Shown here piece by piece: positions 32,579 through 42,743 of a stretch of DNA of 64,000 nucleotides; positions within the stretch are counted from its first letter, which is position 1; each line of letters starts with the position of its first letter. The notes below the pieces were generated by a model, which did not search any database, was not told the origin of the DNA, and saw only the letters and a program-made list of their open reading frames with translations. This DNA is from Lachnospiraceae bacterium (GTDB taxonomy: Bacteria; Bacillota; Clostridia; Lachnospirales; Lachnospiraceae): NCBI GenBank assembly GCA_015057325.1, contig SVEQ01000006.1:168992-232991 (forward strand), in the 5' to 3' direction. The translations under genes were made by a program, and so were the position numbers.

Positions 32579-34585
32579 ATGAAAAAAGCAAAGTACACAT
32601 TGGTCAAATGGCTCATTACATTGGCACTTGTTTTAACTGCAAGTGTGACACAGGATAGTTTTAAACTTTCCGCTTATGCAAAGACAGAAAACGGATACAC
32701 TACATCCGACAATTGGATAACACCGGGAGAGATTATTGATAACTATAAAGAACCGGATGTTGCAATGTATGGTGCCGCAACAGACGCAGTGTATGATGCG
32801 AGAAAAGCAGGGATGGTTACATCTGTTAAGAATCAAGGCAATTATGCAACCTGTTGGGCATTTTCATTAGTGTCTGTTATGGAGACTAACCTTATTAAGA
32901 ATGGTCTTGCAACGCCTGCTATTGACCTTTCGGAAAATGGAGTTGCATACTTCTTCTATAACAGACAGATTGATAAATTAGGATATACAGCCGGAGACTA
33001 CAACACGGTAACGGGTTGCTCTTATCTTAATGCTGCAGGAACTTTGCAAGGTACCTGTTTAGAACTTGCAACCGGTATGGGTGTGCTTACAGAGGCGCAA
33101 TCACCGTATCTTACAGAACCTTCACCGGATCTTTGTTATGCAGGTGACTACGTTGTCAAAGATGTTTATATGTATAACTATAATCAGACTCAGTTGGATG
33201 CATCGGTTGCCAAAATCAAACAGGCTATAACCGATCATGGTTCGGTTGCATGTGGTATATACTATTCGCCACTGTATTTAAATTCCAAAACAGGTGCATA
33301 TTATTTCCCTAAAAGTGCTGCTAACCATGCTGTTACCGTTGTAGGTTGGGATGATAATTATTCAGCAAGTAACTTTGTTACAAATCCCGGAAGAAACGGA
33401 GCGTGGATTGTCAAGAACAGTTATGGTACTTCCAATGGTAAGAGTGGGTATATTTATATTTCATATTCTGACAAATCTCTTGCTGAGTTTGTATCTCTGG
33501 AAATGACAACCAGAACTGCAATGTACAATAACTACTACCAGCACGATGGTACAGGGTTCTGTGGGAAGGGTTATCGTTCTGCAGAGTGGTATGCCAATGT
33601 ATTTAAGGCAAAAGGTGCAGGAGAATTTAATGAAGAATTGAAGGCTTTCGGTATTTGTGTTATGGAGACCGGTCTTAATTATGAGGTGCAGGTATATACA
33701 GGACTTACAAGCCCAAGCAAGCCAACTTCGGGAACGAAAGCGTTTGCAACTACCGTAAAGGGAAGTTTCGTTGATGCGGGATTCCACATTGTAGAGTTTC
33801 CGGAACCGGTATCGCTTACGGCGGGAGAGAATTTTGCGGTTCTTGTCAAACTTACCAATTCTGTTGGAGGTTTGGGAACTATTTTGGTTGACACGACATA
33901 TGTACAAAATCCTACAAGTAGTTCGGTTTCTCAGGGAAGAGTTGCGTATATTTCTTCGACCGGTAAGAACCAGACATTTATCAAGGTTAGCGGCAAGTGG
34001 TATGATATGGCGACTGCACTTAAAGCCAATGCCAGAATTAAAGCATATACCAATGTTACTGCAGACAAATCTAATTTCCATTTAAGTACTAATAATCTGT
34101 CGGTATCAAAGGGTGCGAAGTCGAAGATTTCGCTTCTTGCTGCTCCGTATGTTCACAGAAAAGTGACATGGAAATCCAAGAACACCAAGATTGCATCAGT
34201 TAATACCAAGGGTGAAGTTAAGGGTAAAAAGTTTGGTGCAACTGTAATTACAGGAACGTTTGTTGCCGGAGCAAAGAAAAAAACAATAAAGTGCAAATTA
34301 ACGGTAGGACCTGCTAAGATTAAAGGATTTAAGGTTGCCGTATCTAATAAGGTTAAAGTTAGTTGGAAGAAATGTTCAACTGCTGCAGGATACGAGGTAT
34401 ATTATGGATATACACCTGATGGAAAGTTTGCAAAACTTGCCACAATCAACAAACAGTCTAAGACATCTTGCTCAAAAGCACTTCCTTCGGGCGTATATTA
34501 TATTAAGATGAGACCGTTTAGAAAGTCGGGAAAGAAGAAATTATACGGAAGTTATACAGGAATAAAAGAGGTTATTGTACCTTAA
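32579..34585 (+). CDS. Exported papain-family (C1) protease with Ig-like and Fn3-like modules
   Basis: A 668-residue protein with a signal peptide ending near AKTEN (LITLALVLTASVTQDSFKLSAYA). The papain-like domain has Gln-Gly-x-x-x-x-C at NQGNYATCWAFS (Cys92), His250 in NHAVTVVGWDD and Asn280 in WIVKNSYG, so it is catalytically complete. A lectin-like domain follows (about 320-485, AFGICVMETGLNYEVQVYTG). Then come a group-2 bacterial Ig module (VTWKSKNTKIASVNTKGEVKG) and an Fn3-like module (about 580-668). No anchor motif is visible. The ATG at 32579 was chosen from its ribosome site (ATAGGAGAGA) and the signal; the open frame extends into pap without a start site of its own. Surface peptide degradation is the likely role. 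Confidence 0.9.
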   Translation: MKKAKYTLVKWLITLALVLTASVTQDSFKLSAYAKTENGYTTSDNWITPGEIIDNYKEPDVAMYGAATDAVYDARKAGMVTSVKNQGNYATCWAFSLVSVMETNLIKNGLATPAIDLSENGVAYFFYNRQIDKLGYTAGDYNTVTGCSYLNAAGTLQGTCLELATGMGVLTEAQSPYLTEPSPDLCYAGDYVVKDVYMYNYNQTQLDASVAKIKQAITDHGSVACGIYYSPLYLNSKTGAYYFPKSAANHAVTVVGWDDNYSASNFVTNPGRNGAWIVKNSYGTSNGKSGYIYISYSDKSLAEFVSLEMTTRTAMYNNYYQHDGTGFCGKGYRSAEWYANVFKAKGAGEFNEELKAFGICVMETGLNYEVQVYTGLTSPSKPTSGTKAFATTVKGSFVDAGFHIVEFPEPVSLTAGENFAVLVKLTNSVGGLGTILVDTTYVQNPTSSSVSQGRVAYISSTGKNQTFIKVSGKWYDMATALKANARIKAYTNVTADKSNFHLSTNNLSVSKGAKSKISLLAAPYVHRKVTWKSKNTKIASVNTKGEVKGKKFGATVITGTFVAGAKKKTIKCKLTVGPAKIKGFKVAVSNKVKVSWKKCSTAAGYEVYYGYTPDGKFAKLATINKQSKTSCSKALPSGVYYIKMRPFRKSGKKKLYGSYTGIKEVIVP

Positions 34586-34606
34586 TCAACCAGAGGAGAT
34601 AGACTT

Positions 34607-35914
34607 ATGAATTGTATTAAAGTTCCACAAATACTTATGCCAAAGGAAGGAACAGATTTAAACAAGTGGTCGGTGGTTGCATGCGACCAGTATACATCTG
34701 AACCTGAATATTGGAAGGATGTTGAGGATATTGTCGGAGATGCTCCCTCAACACTTAAGCTCACATTACCGGAAGTATATCTCGGTAATGAGGATGAGCA
34801 AACAAGAGTAGATGCAATACACAGTAACATGAAGTCCTATGTTGATAAGGAATTGCTTGTGCCGCTTGATAAAGGCTTTGTACTTGTCGAGAGGGATACG
34901 GGACGAGAGTATAAGAGAAACGGAATAGTTGTATCTGTAGATCTCGAAACTTACGAGTACAGAAAAGGCGAAGCAAGTTTGATTCGTCCTACCGAAATGA
35001 CAGTTGAAGAGCGAATACCGCCAAGACTTAAGGTAAGACAGACCGCGACGATTGAACTTCCTCACATTATGCTTATTATTGATGATCCTGAGTGCAGTAT
35101 TATAGAACCGCTAATAGCAAGAAAAGATGAGTTTAAAAAGGTATATGATACTAAGCTTATGAAGAATGGTGGACATATTACAGGATGGCTTATTCCGGAA
35201 GGCAGTGAAACTGATGATATCATGGCTAAGATAGAGGCACTTGCAAGTCCTGCAGCATTTAAGGAAAGATACAGTCTTGATAAAGATTATCCTCTTCTTA
35301 ATATGGCGGTCGGTGACGGCAATCATTCCATGGCAACGGCAAAAGCCGCTTGGGAGGAGATTAAGAAGGGACTTACGGATGAGGAAAAAGAGAGTCATCC
35401 GGCAAGATACTGTCTTTGTGAGATAGTCAACATTCATGATAAGAGCCTGGAGATTGAGCCAATTCACAGAGTTATATTTGGCGCTGACATGGCAACATTT
35501 ACCGATGAGGCTGTTAAGTTCTATGAGTCAAAGGGTTGTGTATGTGAAATAAATGATGAGCTAAAAGATGACGATTCACAGGATGTACATCGTTTCGTGT
35601 TATTATCGGAAGGTAAGAAGTGCTACATGAATGTGTCTAAGTCAGCATGGGGAATCCCTGTTGCAACCATTCAGAGCTTCCTTGATAAGTTTTTGAAAGA
35701 CCATAAGGATAGCAAGATTGATTATATTCACGGAACAGATGTGGTTGAGAACTTAAGTGCCAAATCCGGTAATATAGGATTGATTCTTCCTGAAGTTAAG
35801 AAAGAGGATTTGTTTATCGGAGTTATCAAGGATGGCGTGCTTCCGAGGAAAACATTTTCAATGGGAGAGGCTTATGAAAAAAGATATTACATGGAATGTA
35901 AAAGCATTATATAA
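34607..35914 (+). CDS. DUF1015 family protein
   Basis: A 435-residue cytosolic protein of DUF1015. Family motifs include DQYTSEPEYWKDV near residue 28-40, VGDGNHSMATAK (about 239-250), RYCLCEIVNIHDKSLEIEPIHR, and DYIHGTDVV near the end. The function is not settled; homologues often sit near serine-synthesis genes in other clostridia, but none is present here. AGAGGAGA precedes the ATG. The next gene, a cytidylate-kinase-like protein, starts 31 bp after its stop. Confidence 0.9.
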   Translation: MNCIKVPQILMPKEGTDLNKWSVVACDQYTSEPEYWKDVEDIVGDAPSTLKLTLPEVYLGNEDEQTRVDAIHSNMKSYVDKELLVPLDKGFVLVERDTGREYKRNGIVVSVDLETYEYRKGEASLIRPTEMTVEERIPPRLKVRQTATIELPHIMLIIDDPECSIIEPLIARKDEFKKVYDTKLMKNGGHITGWLIPEGSETDDIMAKIEALASPAAFKERYSLDKDYPLLNMAVGDGNHSMATAKAAWEEIKKGLTDEEKESHPARYCLCEIVNIHDKSLEIEPIHRVIFGADMATFTDEAVKFYESKGCVCEINDELKDDDSQDVHRFVLLSEGKKCYMNVSKSAWGIPVATIQSFLDKFLKDHKDSKIDYIHGTDVVENLSAKSGNIGLILPEVKKEDLFIGVIKDGVLPRKTFSMGEAYEKRYYMECKSII

Positions 35915-35945
35915 AAGAAATTATTAACAGAAGGGTGGTTTTTCT

Positions 35946-36551
35946 ATGGCAAAACAAATTATTATTTCAGTCGGACGTGAGTTTGGAAGCGGTGGACATG
36001 AAATTGCAGAAAAACTTGCAAAACACTACAATATTCCGCTTTACGATAAGGAAATATTTGATCACGTCGCGAAGAAGGGAGATATTAATCCGGAGGTGGC
36101 CAAGTTCTACGATGAGAAACCGCTTAATCCAATATTCTATCCGGTATCAATGGATGGAAGTTATCTTCCGTTAGAGCAGACGGTCGCTAATCATATTTTT
36201 GATTTTATACGTCAAAAGGGTGAGCGTGACAAGGAAAGTTTCGTAATTGTAGGAAGATGTGCAGAATACATTTTAAGGGATAATCCTAACATGGTAAGTG
36301 TATTCATACTCGGCGATGTTGAATCAAAGAAAGCCAGAGTTATGGAGAAGTTTGATCTTGAGGAGAAAGCTGCACTTAATCGTATGAAGAAGGAGGATAA
36401 GGTAAGAAAGACTTATCACAACTTCTATGCGGATGGCAAGTGGGGAGACTCACGAAGTTACGATTTGTGTATTAACAGCTCTACGGTAGGTATTGATAAG
36501 ACGTTAGAGACGATTATTAATTTTGTAGATGCGTATATGGAGAAGCTTTAA
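35946..36551 (+). CDS. Cytidylate kinase-like family protein
   Basis: A 201-residue P-loop protein of the cytidylate-kinase-like group (Pfam Cytidylate_kin2). The N terminus IISVGREFGSGGHEIAEKLA replaces a classical GxxxxGK loop with GREFGSGG, as usual for this group; FVIVGRCAEYILRDNPN is the second conserved block, and a DLCINSSTVGID motif closes the core. Members are common in Lachnospiraceae and their physiological substrate is unknown; nucleoside monophosphate phosphorylation is inferred only from fold. It starts after AGAAGGGTGG. The MoxR gene follows 36 bp downstream. Confidence 0.88.
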   Translation: MAKQIIISVGREFGSGGHEIAEKLAKHYNIPLYDKEIFDHVAKKGDINPEVAKFYDEKPLNPIFYPVSMDGSYLPLEQTVANHIFDFIRQKGERDKESFVIVGRCAEYILRDNPNMVSVFILGDVESKKARVMEKFDLEEKAALNRMKKEDKVRKTYHNFYADGKWGDSRSYDLCINSSTVGIDKTLETIINFVDAYMEKL

Positions 36552-36587
36552 GATTATTTAAGGAAGCAATGTTGAAAGGGGTAACGT

Positions 36588-37511
36588 ATGCAGAAGGTAA
36601 AACCGGAAATTAAAAAGGCGGTTAAGGGTAAGGATAATGTTATAGATAAAGTTCTTGCCACAATGCTTGCCGGAGGACATATATTGTTAGAGGATATTCC
36701 CGGTGTGGGTAAAACAACACTTGCTATGGCGATAGCCAAGTCTATGTCCTTAAGCTATAAAAGAGTACAGTTTACCCCTGATGTTCTTCCAAGTGATCTG
36801 GTCGGATTTTCAATGTATAACAAAGGAACAGGGAAGTTTGAGTATCAGGAGGGATCTGTTTTTTGTAACCTATTTTTGGCAGATGAGATTAACAGAACTT
36901 CGCCAAAGACGCAGTCGGCACTTCTTGAAGTTATGGAGGAAGGTAATGTTACCGTTGACGGAGTAACACGTGCACTCCCTGTACCATTTACCGTAATTGC
37001 AACGGAGAATCCTTTGGGATCATCGGGAACACAAATGCTTCCTGAATCGCAGTTGGATCGTTTTATGGTGCGTCTATCTTTGGGATATCCAAATCATGAT
37101 GCGGCAATGGAGATTCTTAAGGAAAATGCAAAGAAACCGCTTACACTTATAGAAAGTGTAATGTCGATAGAACGTTTTATGGAGTTGCGTAAGAAAACCA
37201 ATGATATGTATGTGCATGACTCCATGTATGAATATATTGTAACTTTGGTTGAGGAGACGAGAACTAATCCATTGTTTTCTATGGGGGCAAGTCCGAGAGG
37301 GAGTATTGCACTTCTTCGTATGGCCAAAGCAATGGCAGTTCTTGATGACCGTGACTATGTAACACCTGAAGATATTCATAATGTTTTTGGAGATGTATTG
37401 GGCCATAGAGTCAAGTTGAGTACAAAGGCTCGCGCGGAGGGTAAGAATATTACTACGGCTCTTGATGAGTTGTTTGTAAGTGTTAAGGTACCGAGAACTT
37501 CGCTTAATTAA
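36588..37511 (+). CDS. MoxR-family AAA+ ATPase
   Basis: A 307-residue MoxR AAA+ ATPase. Walker A is EDIPGVGKTTLA (about 35-46), the Walker B region LADEINRTSPKTQSALLEVMEE, sensor 1 VIATENP, and the lid GASPRGSIALLRMAKAMA. MoxR proteins act as chaperones that load metals or assemble complexes, often with a DUF58 protein, which follows 15 bp later, and a transglutaminase-like membrane protein, which is third. Together they form the classical three-gene MoxR-DUF58-TGase operon. GAAAGGGG ribosome site. Confidence 0.94.
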   Translation: MQKVKPEIKKAVKGKDNVIDKVLATMLAGGHILLEDIPGVGKTTLAMAIAKSMSLSYKRVQFTPDVLPSDLVGFSMYNKGTGKFEYQEGSVFCNLFLADEINRTSPKTQSALLEVMEEGNVTVDGVTRALPVPFTVIATENPLGSSGTQMLPESQLDRFMVRLSLGYPNHDAAMEILKENAKKPLTLIESVMSIERFMELRKKTNDMYVHDSMYEYIVTLVEETRTNPLFSMGASPRGSIALLRMAKAMAVLDDRDYVTPEDIHNVFGDVLGHRVKLSTKARAEGKNITTALDELFVSVKVPRTSLN

Positions 37512-37526
37512 GAATTGGGAGTTCGT

Positions 37527-38603
37527 ATGAAGAAGATTAGGAACCTTATAAGATATATTATCGTTATTATTCTTGATATTTTTATGATGATCGTATTCCA
37601 CAGCTATTTGAATTTCATTTTGCTTGTGGGACTATTGTTGTTTCCTTTGTATAGTATTATCGGCGTGTATCAGGCAAGGTCACATGCCGGTATTTCTATT
37701 AGTGCACCTTTAGAACCTATGGTGCGTGGTGAAGAGTTTCTTGTTAACATTAATGTTCTAAATGACAGTTTCTTTCCGCTTGTCAACGTCAATGTTAATC
37801 TTATTGTTTCCAACAGTTTTTACAATTTCAAAGGTGAGCATACCCTTAATATTCCTTTTAGGGCAAAGCATAAAACAAAGATTGAATATCCGATAACGAT
37901 GGAGAATTGCGGCAGGTTTTATTGTGAAGTTACATCGCTTTCTTTTGTTGACGTCCTTGGTGTGCTAGAACTTGAAAAAAAGGTTGATGCAAGCACACAA
38001 TGTTTGGTTATACCGACAAGCAATGATTTAAATGCAGAGGCAGGACAGATTTATTTTAAGGGCGTATCTGAAGCGGTTGAAAGTAAAGATAAAGGATTTG
38101 ATTTTTCAGATATAAGCGGAATAAGAGAGTATATTCCGGGGGATAAGCTTCAGAATATTCACTGGAAATTGTCAGCAAAAGGCGAGGATTTGATGGTTAA
38201 GGAGAGGGTTAACGTCTCTGCTATGCAACTTAACATTTTATTATCGCTTGCTAATGACGAGGAGATGTGTGTTGAGGGAGCACTTGAACTTGCAGACGGT
38301 ATCATGAAAGCATTTGTTAAGCAAAATATGCCGTTTACGGTATATTATTACAGCGTTAACCGTGGCGAACTCGCTGCTGAACATATTGTCAACGACATTG
38401 AGAGGAAGCAATTAATTGAAATGCTTTTATATGATGTTTGTCATGATGCGACAATTGATGTAGAGGATATGTTTGTCGCAAAACATCAGGGACAGGCCAA
38501 TTATCTATATATAGGACAAAATGACGGCGGTGCGGATGACGGTAACTCAATCGTAGGTCAAAAGAATACGGTGGCAGTATTAAAACGCAGTGGTATGGCA
38601 TAA
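37527..38603 (+). CDS. DUF58 family membrane-anchored protein
   Basis: A 358-residue protein with two N-terminal hydrophobic spans (about 9-45) and the DUF58 core, seen as DFSDISGIREYIPGDKLQNIHWKLSAKGEDLMVKE (given here only by its key D-x-R-x-Y-x-x-G-D and H-W motifs). DUF58 proteins carry a von Willebrand A-like fold and partner MoxR ATPases. ATG 37527 follows GGGAG; the in-frame ATG-like codon at 37515 lies before this ribosome site. The C-terminal tail after about 320 is Gly/Asp-rich (NDGGADDGN) and unrelated to the core. Confidence 0.9.
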   Translation: MKKIRNLIRYIIVIILDIFMMIVFHSYLNFILLVGLLLFPLYSIIGVYQARSHAGISISAPLEPMVRGEEFLVNINVLNDSFFPLVNVNVNLIVSNSFYNFKGEHTLNIPFRAKHKTKIEYPITMENCGRFYCEVTSLSFVDVLGVLELEKKVDASTQCLVIPTSNDLNAEAGQIYFKGVSEAVESKDKGFDFSDISGIREYIPGDKLQNIHWKLSAKGEDLMVKERVNVSAMQLNILLSLANDEEMCVEGALELADGIMKAFVKQNMPFTVYYYSVNRGELAAEHIVNDIERKQLIEMLLYDVCHDATIDVEDMFVAKHQGQANYLYIGQNDGGADDGNSIVGQKNTVAVLKRSGMA

Positions 38604-38618
38604 CAAGGAGAAGAAGAC

Positions 38619-41042
38619 ATGGGACTTTTTCGTAGGAAGAAAAAAGAAGATGTTCATAAAGATGATTTTATGATGACAAAAGGAATGTATTTGGGGAAAG
38701 CTGACATTAAAAACGGTCACATAATTCTCAATTGTTTTTTGCGTGCTCTTATTGTGTTCTTTTTGGTATTGGGAATGATTGGCGGCTTTCTTTCTGCATT
38801 TGATATAACGTGTAATTACCTAATTGTAATTACAGTTTTTTTGCTGCTTTCAATGTACTTTTCTTTCTTGTATGCGACAACGAGATTTTTTTATAGAGAT
38901 TTGGGTTATATTTTGTTTTTTGGATTGTTCATTGTTGCAATATATGTTTTCCGAATATATGCCAATTCGGGTTTTTATTACGTAGTCAATAAGGTGCTTG
39001 ATACAGCCAAAACGTTCTTTGATCTTCCCGGTGTGCGTGAGTACGAGGTCCAAATTGGTAACAATAATCTTACGGTAGCTATTGCAGCGTGTTTTATCGG
39101 TATGGTAATGATTATCGTACTTAATATATGGATGTATTCTATAATGAGTGTCTTTTGGACAATTCTTTTTACATTTCCGATAATGGTAATTCCGATGTAT
39201 ATGAAAATGTCGCCGGATCCTGTGTATATGGTGTTTTTGGCAATAGGTTATTTTTGCGTGTTTATATTTAGAGCCAACGGACATTATGTGTTGTTTGCGT
39301 GGGATAATAAGTTTAAAGTCAGAGGACTTAGAAAGAAACGTGTGACATACACGCAGGATGCAGGAGTATTTGGGCAGTTGATTATCTCACTCTTTGCGTT
39401 GTTTTTGGTTACTATATTTGTGACTAATGCTATTGTTCTTCCTACAGCATTTGAAAGAAGATTCAAATCGGACAGATTGCGTAGCACAACTTCTGATGCT
39501 ATCGGTAATTTCCTCTTGCTTGGTTTTTCGAGTTTCTTTAACAAATACCCAAGTACTGCCGGCATGAGTGGTGGAAAACTTGGAGGAGTGTCTAATGTGC
39601 GTCCGGATTATTTGACCGATTTAGAGGCGACATTTGTTCCTTATGGTAACGATGCAATCTATCTTCGCGGTTTTGTGGGTGGAGAGTATGGCGAAAATGA
39701 ATGGTTAGACGCCTTCGGATATGAGAATGAACCTGATTTTGAGAGCGAATTTAATAAGTATACTCTTGGTAGCGAGAAGGATACACTCAAAAACAATAAA
39801 GGGAAATATTATGCACAGGGTTACATGGAGATTAGAAATATCGGCGCATCTCCTGAATATCTGTATTATCCTTATTATACCGAGTTTGATGATGAATTTA
39901 TAAAGTCATTTGACAGCGAAGATGTAGAGTTTCGAAATGGGCTAACGAGGAAGTATAAGTATTATCCAAAGGTTGTTTGGGAGGAAGAACTTGGAAGTTT
40001 AACTCCGGATAAAATTGATAAGAGCGGGATTTTGGATATGTATCTTGAAGTTCCGGATAAGAACAAAGAAGTAATTGATGAAATATGCAATGAAATAGGT
40101 GTTGATGATTCAATGACGGAATATGAAATTGTCGATAAGGTTCGTGATTTCTTTGCCGAGAATTATCCCTATACGCTAAAACCCGGAATGACACCGGATG
40201 GTTCTGATTTTGTCAATTATTTCCTAACAAAGAATAAGAAAGGGTATTGTGCTCATTTTGCATCCTCATCAGTGTTGATATTTAGAGAGTTGGGAATACC
40301 TGCAAGGTATGTTGAAGGATATGCATTCTCCATGGAGGAAGTGTTTACTTCGGACGAGGCAGAAGGGCTTGAAGCCTCGGATTACTATACCGGTTATTCG
40401 GCACTTGGTGATGCACCGGTTATGAACGTAGAAGTATCAGATGCCAATGCACATGCATGGGTAGAGATTTATGTTGATGGTTTTGGATGGAAACCTGTTG
40501 AGATGACACCGGGTAGTAATGAAGAGACAGAAGAAAATGATTTTTGGTCTGCGTTTGGAGATTTCATGGGAGGCGGCCTTGGTGATAATGACGGCGGAGT
40601 TGGTTTGAATGGACTAAACTTAAGTTTATCAAGTCTTTCCGGTATTGTGTTTGTGATAATAGGTATAGTTCTTGTAGCGATACTTATATATATCGTGAGA
40701 ATTATAATAAGAAAAATCAAAAGATATATGTTGATGCATCAGGATAATAAGCGTGATGCACTTATTGCTAGGTATTCGTATGTGTGTGACTTGCTTCGTA
40801 TATGTAACGCGGATTTTGATACATACAGAACTCATAAAGATCAGTTGACCTTTATGAAAGATACTTACGGTGTTGATATGGACGTAGATAAGGTCACAAC
40901 AATTATTGAAAGCATGAGTTTTCATGATGAAATGCCGGATGAAAAAGTGTTTGAGGAAATGAGTAAGCTTACTATTGTTCTAAGAAAGGCAATTAAAAAG
41001 AAATCAGGTCTTAAAAACAGGTTAAAAATGATACAAAAATAG
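38619..41042 (+). CDS. Transglutaminase-like membrane protein (TgpA-type), catalytically intact
   Basis: An 807-residue protein. Residues 30-230 and about 258-280 form seven to eight membrane helices, followed by a large outside domain. The transglutaminase-like core at about 500-630 has Cys544 in KGYCAHFASSSVLIFRELGIPARYVEGYA, His612 in NAHAWVEIYVDGFGWKPVEMTP, and an acidic residue E628, so the catalytic set is present. A C-terminal helix (669-695) returns to the membrane and a cytoplasmic tail follows. As in other MoxR operons it probably processes surface or periplasmic-side proteins. This active copy contrasts with the degenerate transglutaminase fold at 21710-22912. AAGGAG ribosome site. 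Confidence 0.9.
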   Translation: MGLFRRKKKEDVHKDDFMMTKGMYLGKADIKNGHIILNCFLRALIVFFLVLGMIGGFLSAFDITCNYLIVITVFLLLSMYFSFLYATTRFFYRDLGYILFFGLFIVAIYVFRIYANSGFYYVVNKVLDTAKTFFDLPGVREYEVQIGNNNLTVAIAACFIGMVMIIVLNIWMYSIMSVFWTILFTFPIMVIPMYMKMSPDPVYMVFLAIGYFCVFIFRANGHYVLFAWDNKFKVRGLRKKRVTYTQDAGVFGQLIISLFALFLVTIFVTNAIVLPTAFERRFKSDRLRSTTSDAIGNFLLLGFSSFFNKYPSTAGMSGGKLGGVSNVRPDYLTDLEATFVPYGNDAIYLRGFVGGEYGENEWLDAFGYENEPDFESEFNKYTLGSEKDTLKNNKGKYYAQGYMEIRNIGASPEYLYYPYYTEFDDEFIKSFDSEDVEFRNGLTRKYKYYPKVVWEEELGSLTPDKIDKSGILDMYLEVPDKNKEVIDEICNEIGVDDSMTEYEIVDKVRDFFAENYPYTLKPGMTPDGSDFVNYFLTKNKKGYCAHFASSSVLIFRELGIPARYVEGYAFSMEEVFTSDEAEGLEASDYYTGYSALGDAPVMNVEVSDANAHAWVEIYVDGFGWKPVEMTPGSNEETEENDFWSAFGDFMGGGLGDNDGGVGLNGLNLSLSSLSGIVFVIIGIVLVAILIYIVRIIIRKIKRYMLMHQDNKRDALIARYSYVCDLLRICNADFDTYRTHKDQLTFMKDTYGVDMDVDKVTTIIESMSFHDEMPDEKVFEEMSKLTIVLRKAIKKKSGLKNRLKMIQK

Positions 41043-41101
41043 TGCATAAAGCATGCATAAAACCTCGGAAATATGTATATTTATCCAATTTCAAAAAAGT
41101 A

Positions 41102-41130
41102 ATGACAACGGGCTTTTCGTATGCTACACT
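41102..41130 (+). promoter_or_regulatory. Promoter for the NSS symporter
   Basis: ATGACA (41102-41107), 17-bp spacer, TACACT (41125-41130), with TG one base before the -10. The start codon is 64 bp downstream. Confidence 0.6.
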
Positions 41131-41193
41131 AGGTCAGGTGATTTTTGAGATAATCACAGAAATTCTTTATTACAAAGGGGAGAAAGAAAGGCT

Positions 41194-42585
41194 ATGGAAG
41201 AGAAGTCTAGAGGATCCTTTGGTGGATCGATTGGATTCGTTTTGGCTGCAGCGGGAAGTGCAGTCGGATTAGGTAACATTTGGAGATTCCCATATCTTGC
41301 AGCACGTGATGGCGGTGGATTATTCTTAATTGTTTATCTTGTGCTTGCGGTAACATTTGGTTTTACATTACTTACAGCCGAGGTTTCGATTGGACGTAAC
41401 ACGAAGCAGAGTCCGCTTACAGCTTATAAGAAACTTAACAAGAAAAGCGGTTTTATCGGTTTCCTTGCGTGTCTTGTACCATTTATGATAATGCCTTATT
41501 ACAGTGTTATCGGTGGCTGGGTTGTTAAGTATTTTATAGCATTCCTTACAGGTCATGGTAAAGAGGCCGCAGAGGACGGATATTTCGGAGCGTTTATTAC
41601 ACATCAGACAGAGCCTGTTATAATGATGATTGTTTTCTTGGCAGCATGTGCAATTATTATTTACATGGGTGTCAGCGGCGGAATTGAGAAGTCATCAAGA
41701 ATCCTTATGCCAATTCTTCTTGTGCTTGTTATCGGTATCGCTGTATTCTCGCTTACAATCAAGCATACCAATGATGCCGGAAAAGTTGTTACAGGACTTC
41801 AGGGTATGAAGGTATACGTTGTGCCTAGTCTTAAAGGTATAACTTTTAAAAAGTTCTGTATGGTAGTGGTTGATGCACTCGGACAGTTGTTTTTCTCACT
41901 TTCAATCGCTATGGGTATTATGGTTGCATACGGTTCTTACGTGCCTGATGATGCGAACCTTGTTAAGTCAATTAACCAGATTGAGATCTTTGATACGGCA
42001 GTTGCTTTCCTTGCAGGTGTAATGATTGTTCCGGCAGTATATGTGTTTAACGGAACAGAGGGTATGCAAGCGGGACCATCCCTAATGTTTGTTTCTTTGC
42101 CTAAGATTTTTGCAGAGATGGGCAGGGTTGGTGATGTTGTCGGAACACTATTCTTTGCAATGGTTCTTTTTGCTGCTGTTACAAGTGGTATGTCAGTGCT
42201 TGAGGCGGTAGTATCAAGTCTTATAGATAAGTTTGAGATGTCAAGAAGAAGAGCTACAGTAATCGAAACAATTTGTGCATTGCTTATCGGCCTTCTTGTT
42301 TGTTTTGGATACAATATTCTTTACTTTGAGTTTAAACTTCCTAACGGTAGCGTGGCTCAGGTACTTGATATTCTAGATTATATAAGTAACTATGTATTGA
42401 TGCCTATCGTTGCGATTGCAACATGTATCCTTGTCGGTTGGATTCTTAAGCCTTCGATGGTTATTGATGAGGTTACAAAGAACGGTGAGAAGTTTGGTAG
42501 AAAGTGGTTGTTTGTGTTCATGATTAAGTTCATAGCACCTGTACTTTTAGTAGTACTTTTCCTCTTCTCTGTAGGCGTATTTTAA
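41194..42585 (+). CDS. Sodium:neurotransmitter symporter (NSS) family amino-acid transporter
   Basis: A 463-residue transporter of the LeuT fold with about 11 helices. The start GFVLAAAGSAVGLGNIWRFPYLAARDGGG is the NSS signature with the sodium- and substrate-binding unwound helix 1; SLSIAMGIMVAYGSY is helix 6 and ALFFSALTSG-like text appears as LFAAVTSGMSVLE in helix 8. Bacterial members import amino acids with sodium. Specificity is unknown. GGGGAGAAAG lies before the ATG. It has its own promoter and ends in a terminator. Confidence 0.93.
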   Translation: MEEKSRGSFGGSIGFVLAAAGSAVGLGNIWRFPYLAARDGGGLFLIVYLVLAVTFGFTLLTAEVSIGRNTKQSPLTAYKKLNKKSGFIGFLACLVPFMIMPYYSVIGGWVVKYFIAFLTGHGKEAAEDGYFGAFITHQTEPVIMMIVFLAACAIIIYMGVSGGIEKSSRILMPILLVLVIGIAVFSLTIKHTNDAGKVVTGLQGMKVYVVPSLKGITFKKFCMVVVDALGQLFFSLSIAMGIMVAYGSYVPDDANLVKSINQIEIFDTAVAFLAGVMIVPAVYVFNGTEGMQAGPSLMFVSLPKIFAEMGRVGDVVGTLFFAMVLFAAVTSGMSVLEAVVSSLIDKFEMSRRRATVIETICALLIGLLVCFGYNILYFEFKLPNGSVAQVLDILDYISNYVLMPIVAIATCILVGWILKPSMVIDEVTKNGEKFGRKWLFVFMIKFIAPVLLVVLFLFSVGVF

Positions 42586-42604
42586 TAAGTGAAAAAAGTC
42601 TTTT

Positions 42605-42633
42605 GGACCTGTCAATTTGGCAGGTCCTTTTTT
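42605..42633 (+). terminator. Terminator after the NSS symporter
   Basis: A 7-bp stem GGACCTG/CAGGTCC (42605-42611 with 42621-42627), loop of 9 nt, followed by six T. Confidence 0.88.
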
Positions 42634-42643
42634 ACGTTTTTAA

Positions 42644-42672
42644 TTGAAATTTTGCACCATTTTTTATATAAT
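42644..42672 (+). promoter_or_regulatory. Near-consensus promoter for the EF-G paralogue
   Basis: TTGAAA (42644-42649), exactly 17 bp, TATAAT (42667-42672). The start codon is about 70 bp downstream, leaving a 5' leader of roughly 65 nt. Confidence 0.7.
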
Positions 42673-42743
42673 TATAAGTGGGTTTTATAGTTTCTACGGG
42701 TACATTTAAGTTAATGCATTATTAATTTTATGGAGGTGGTTAC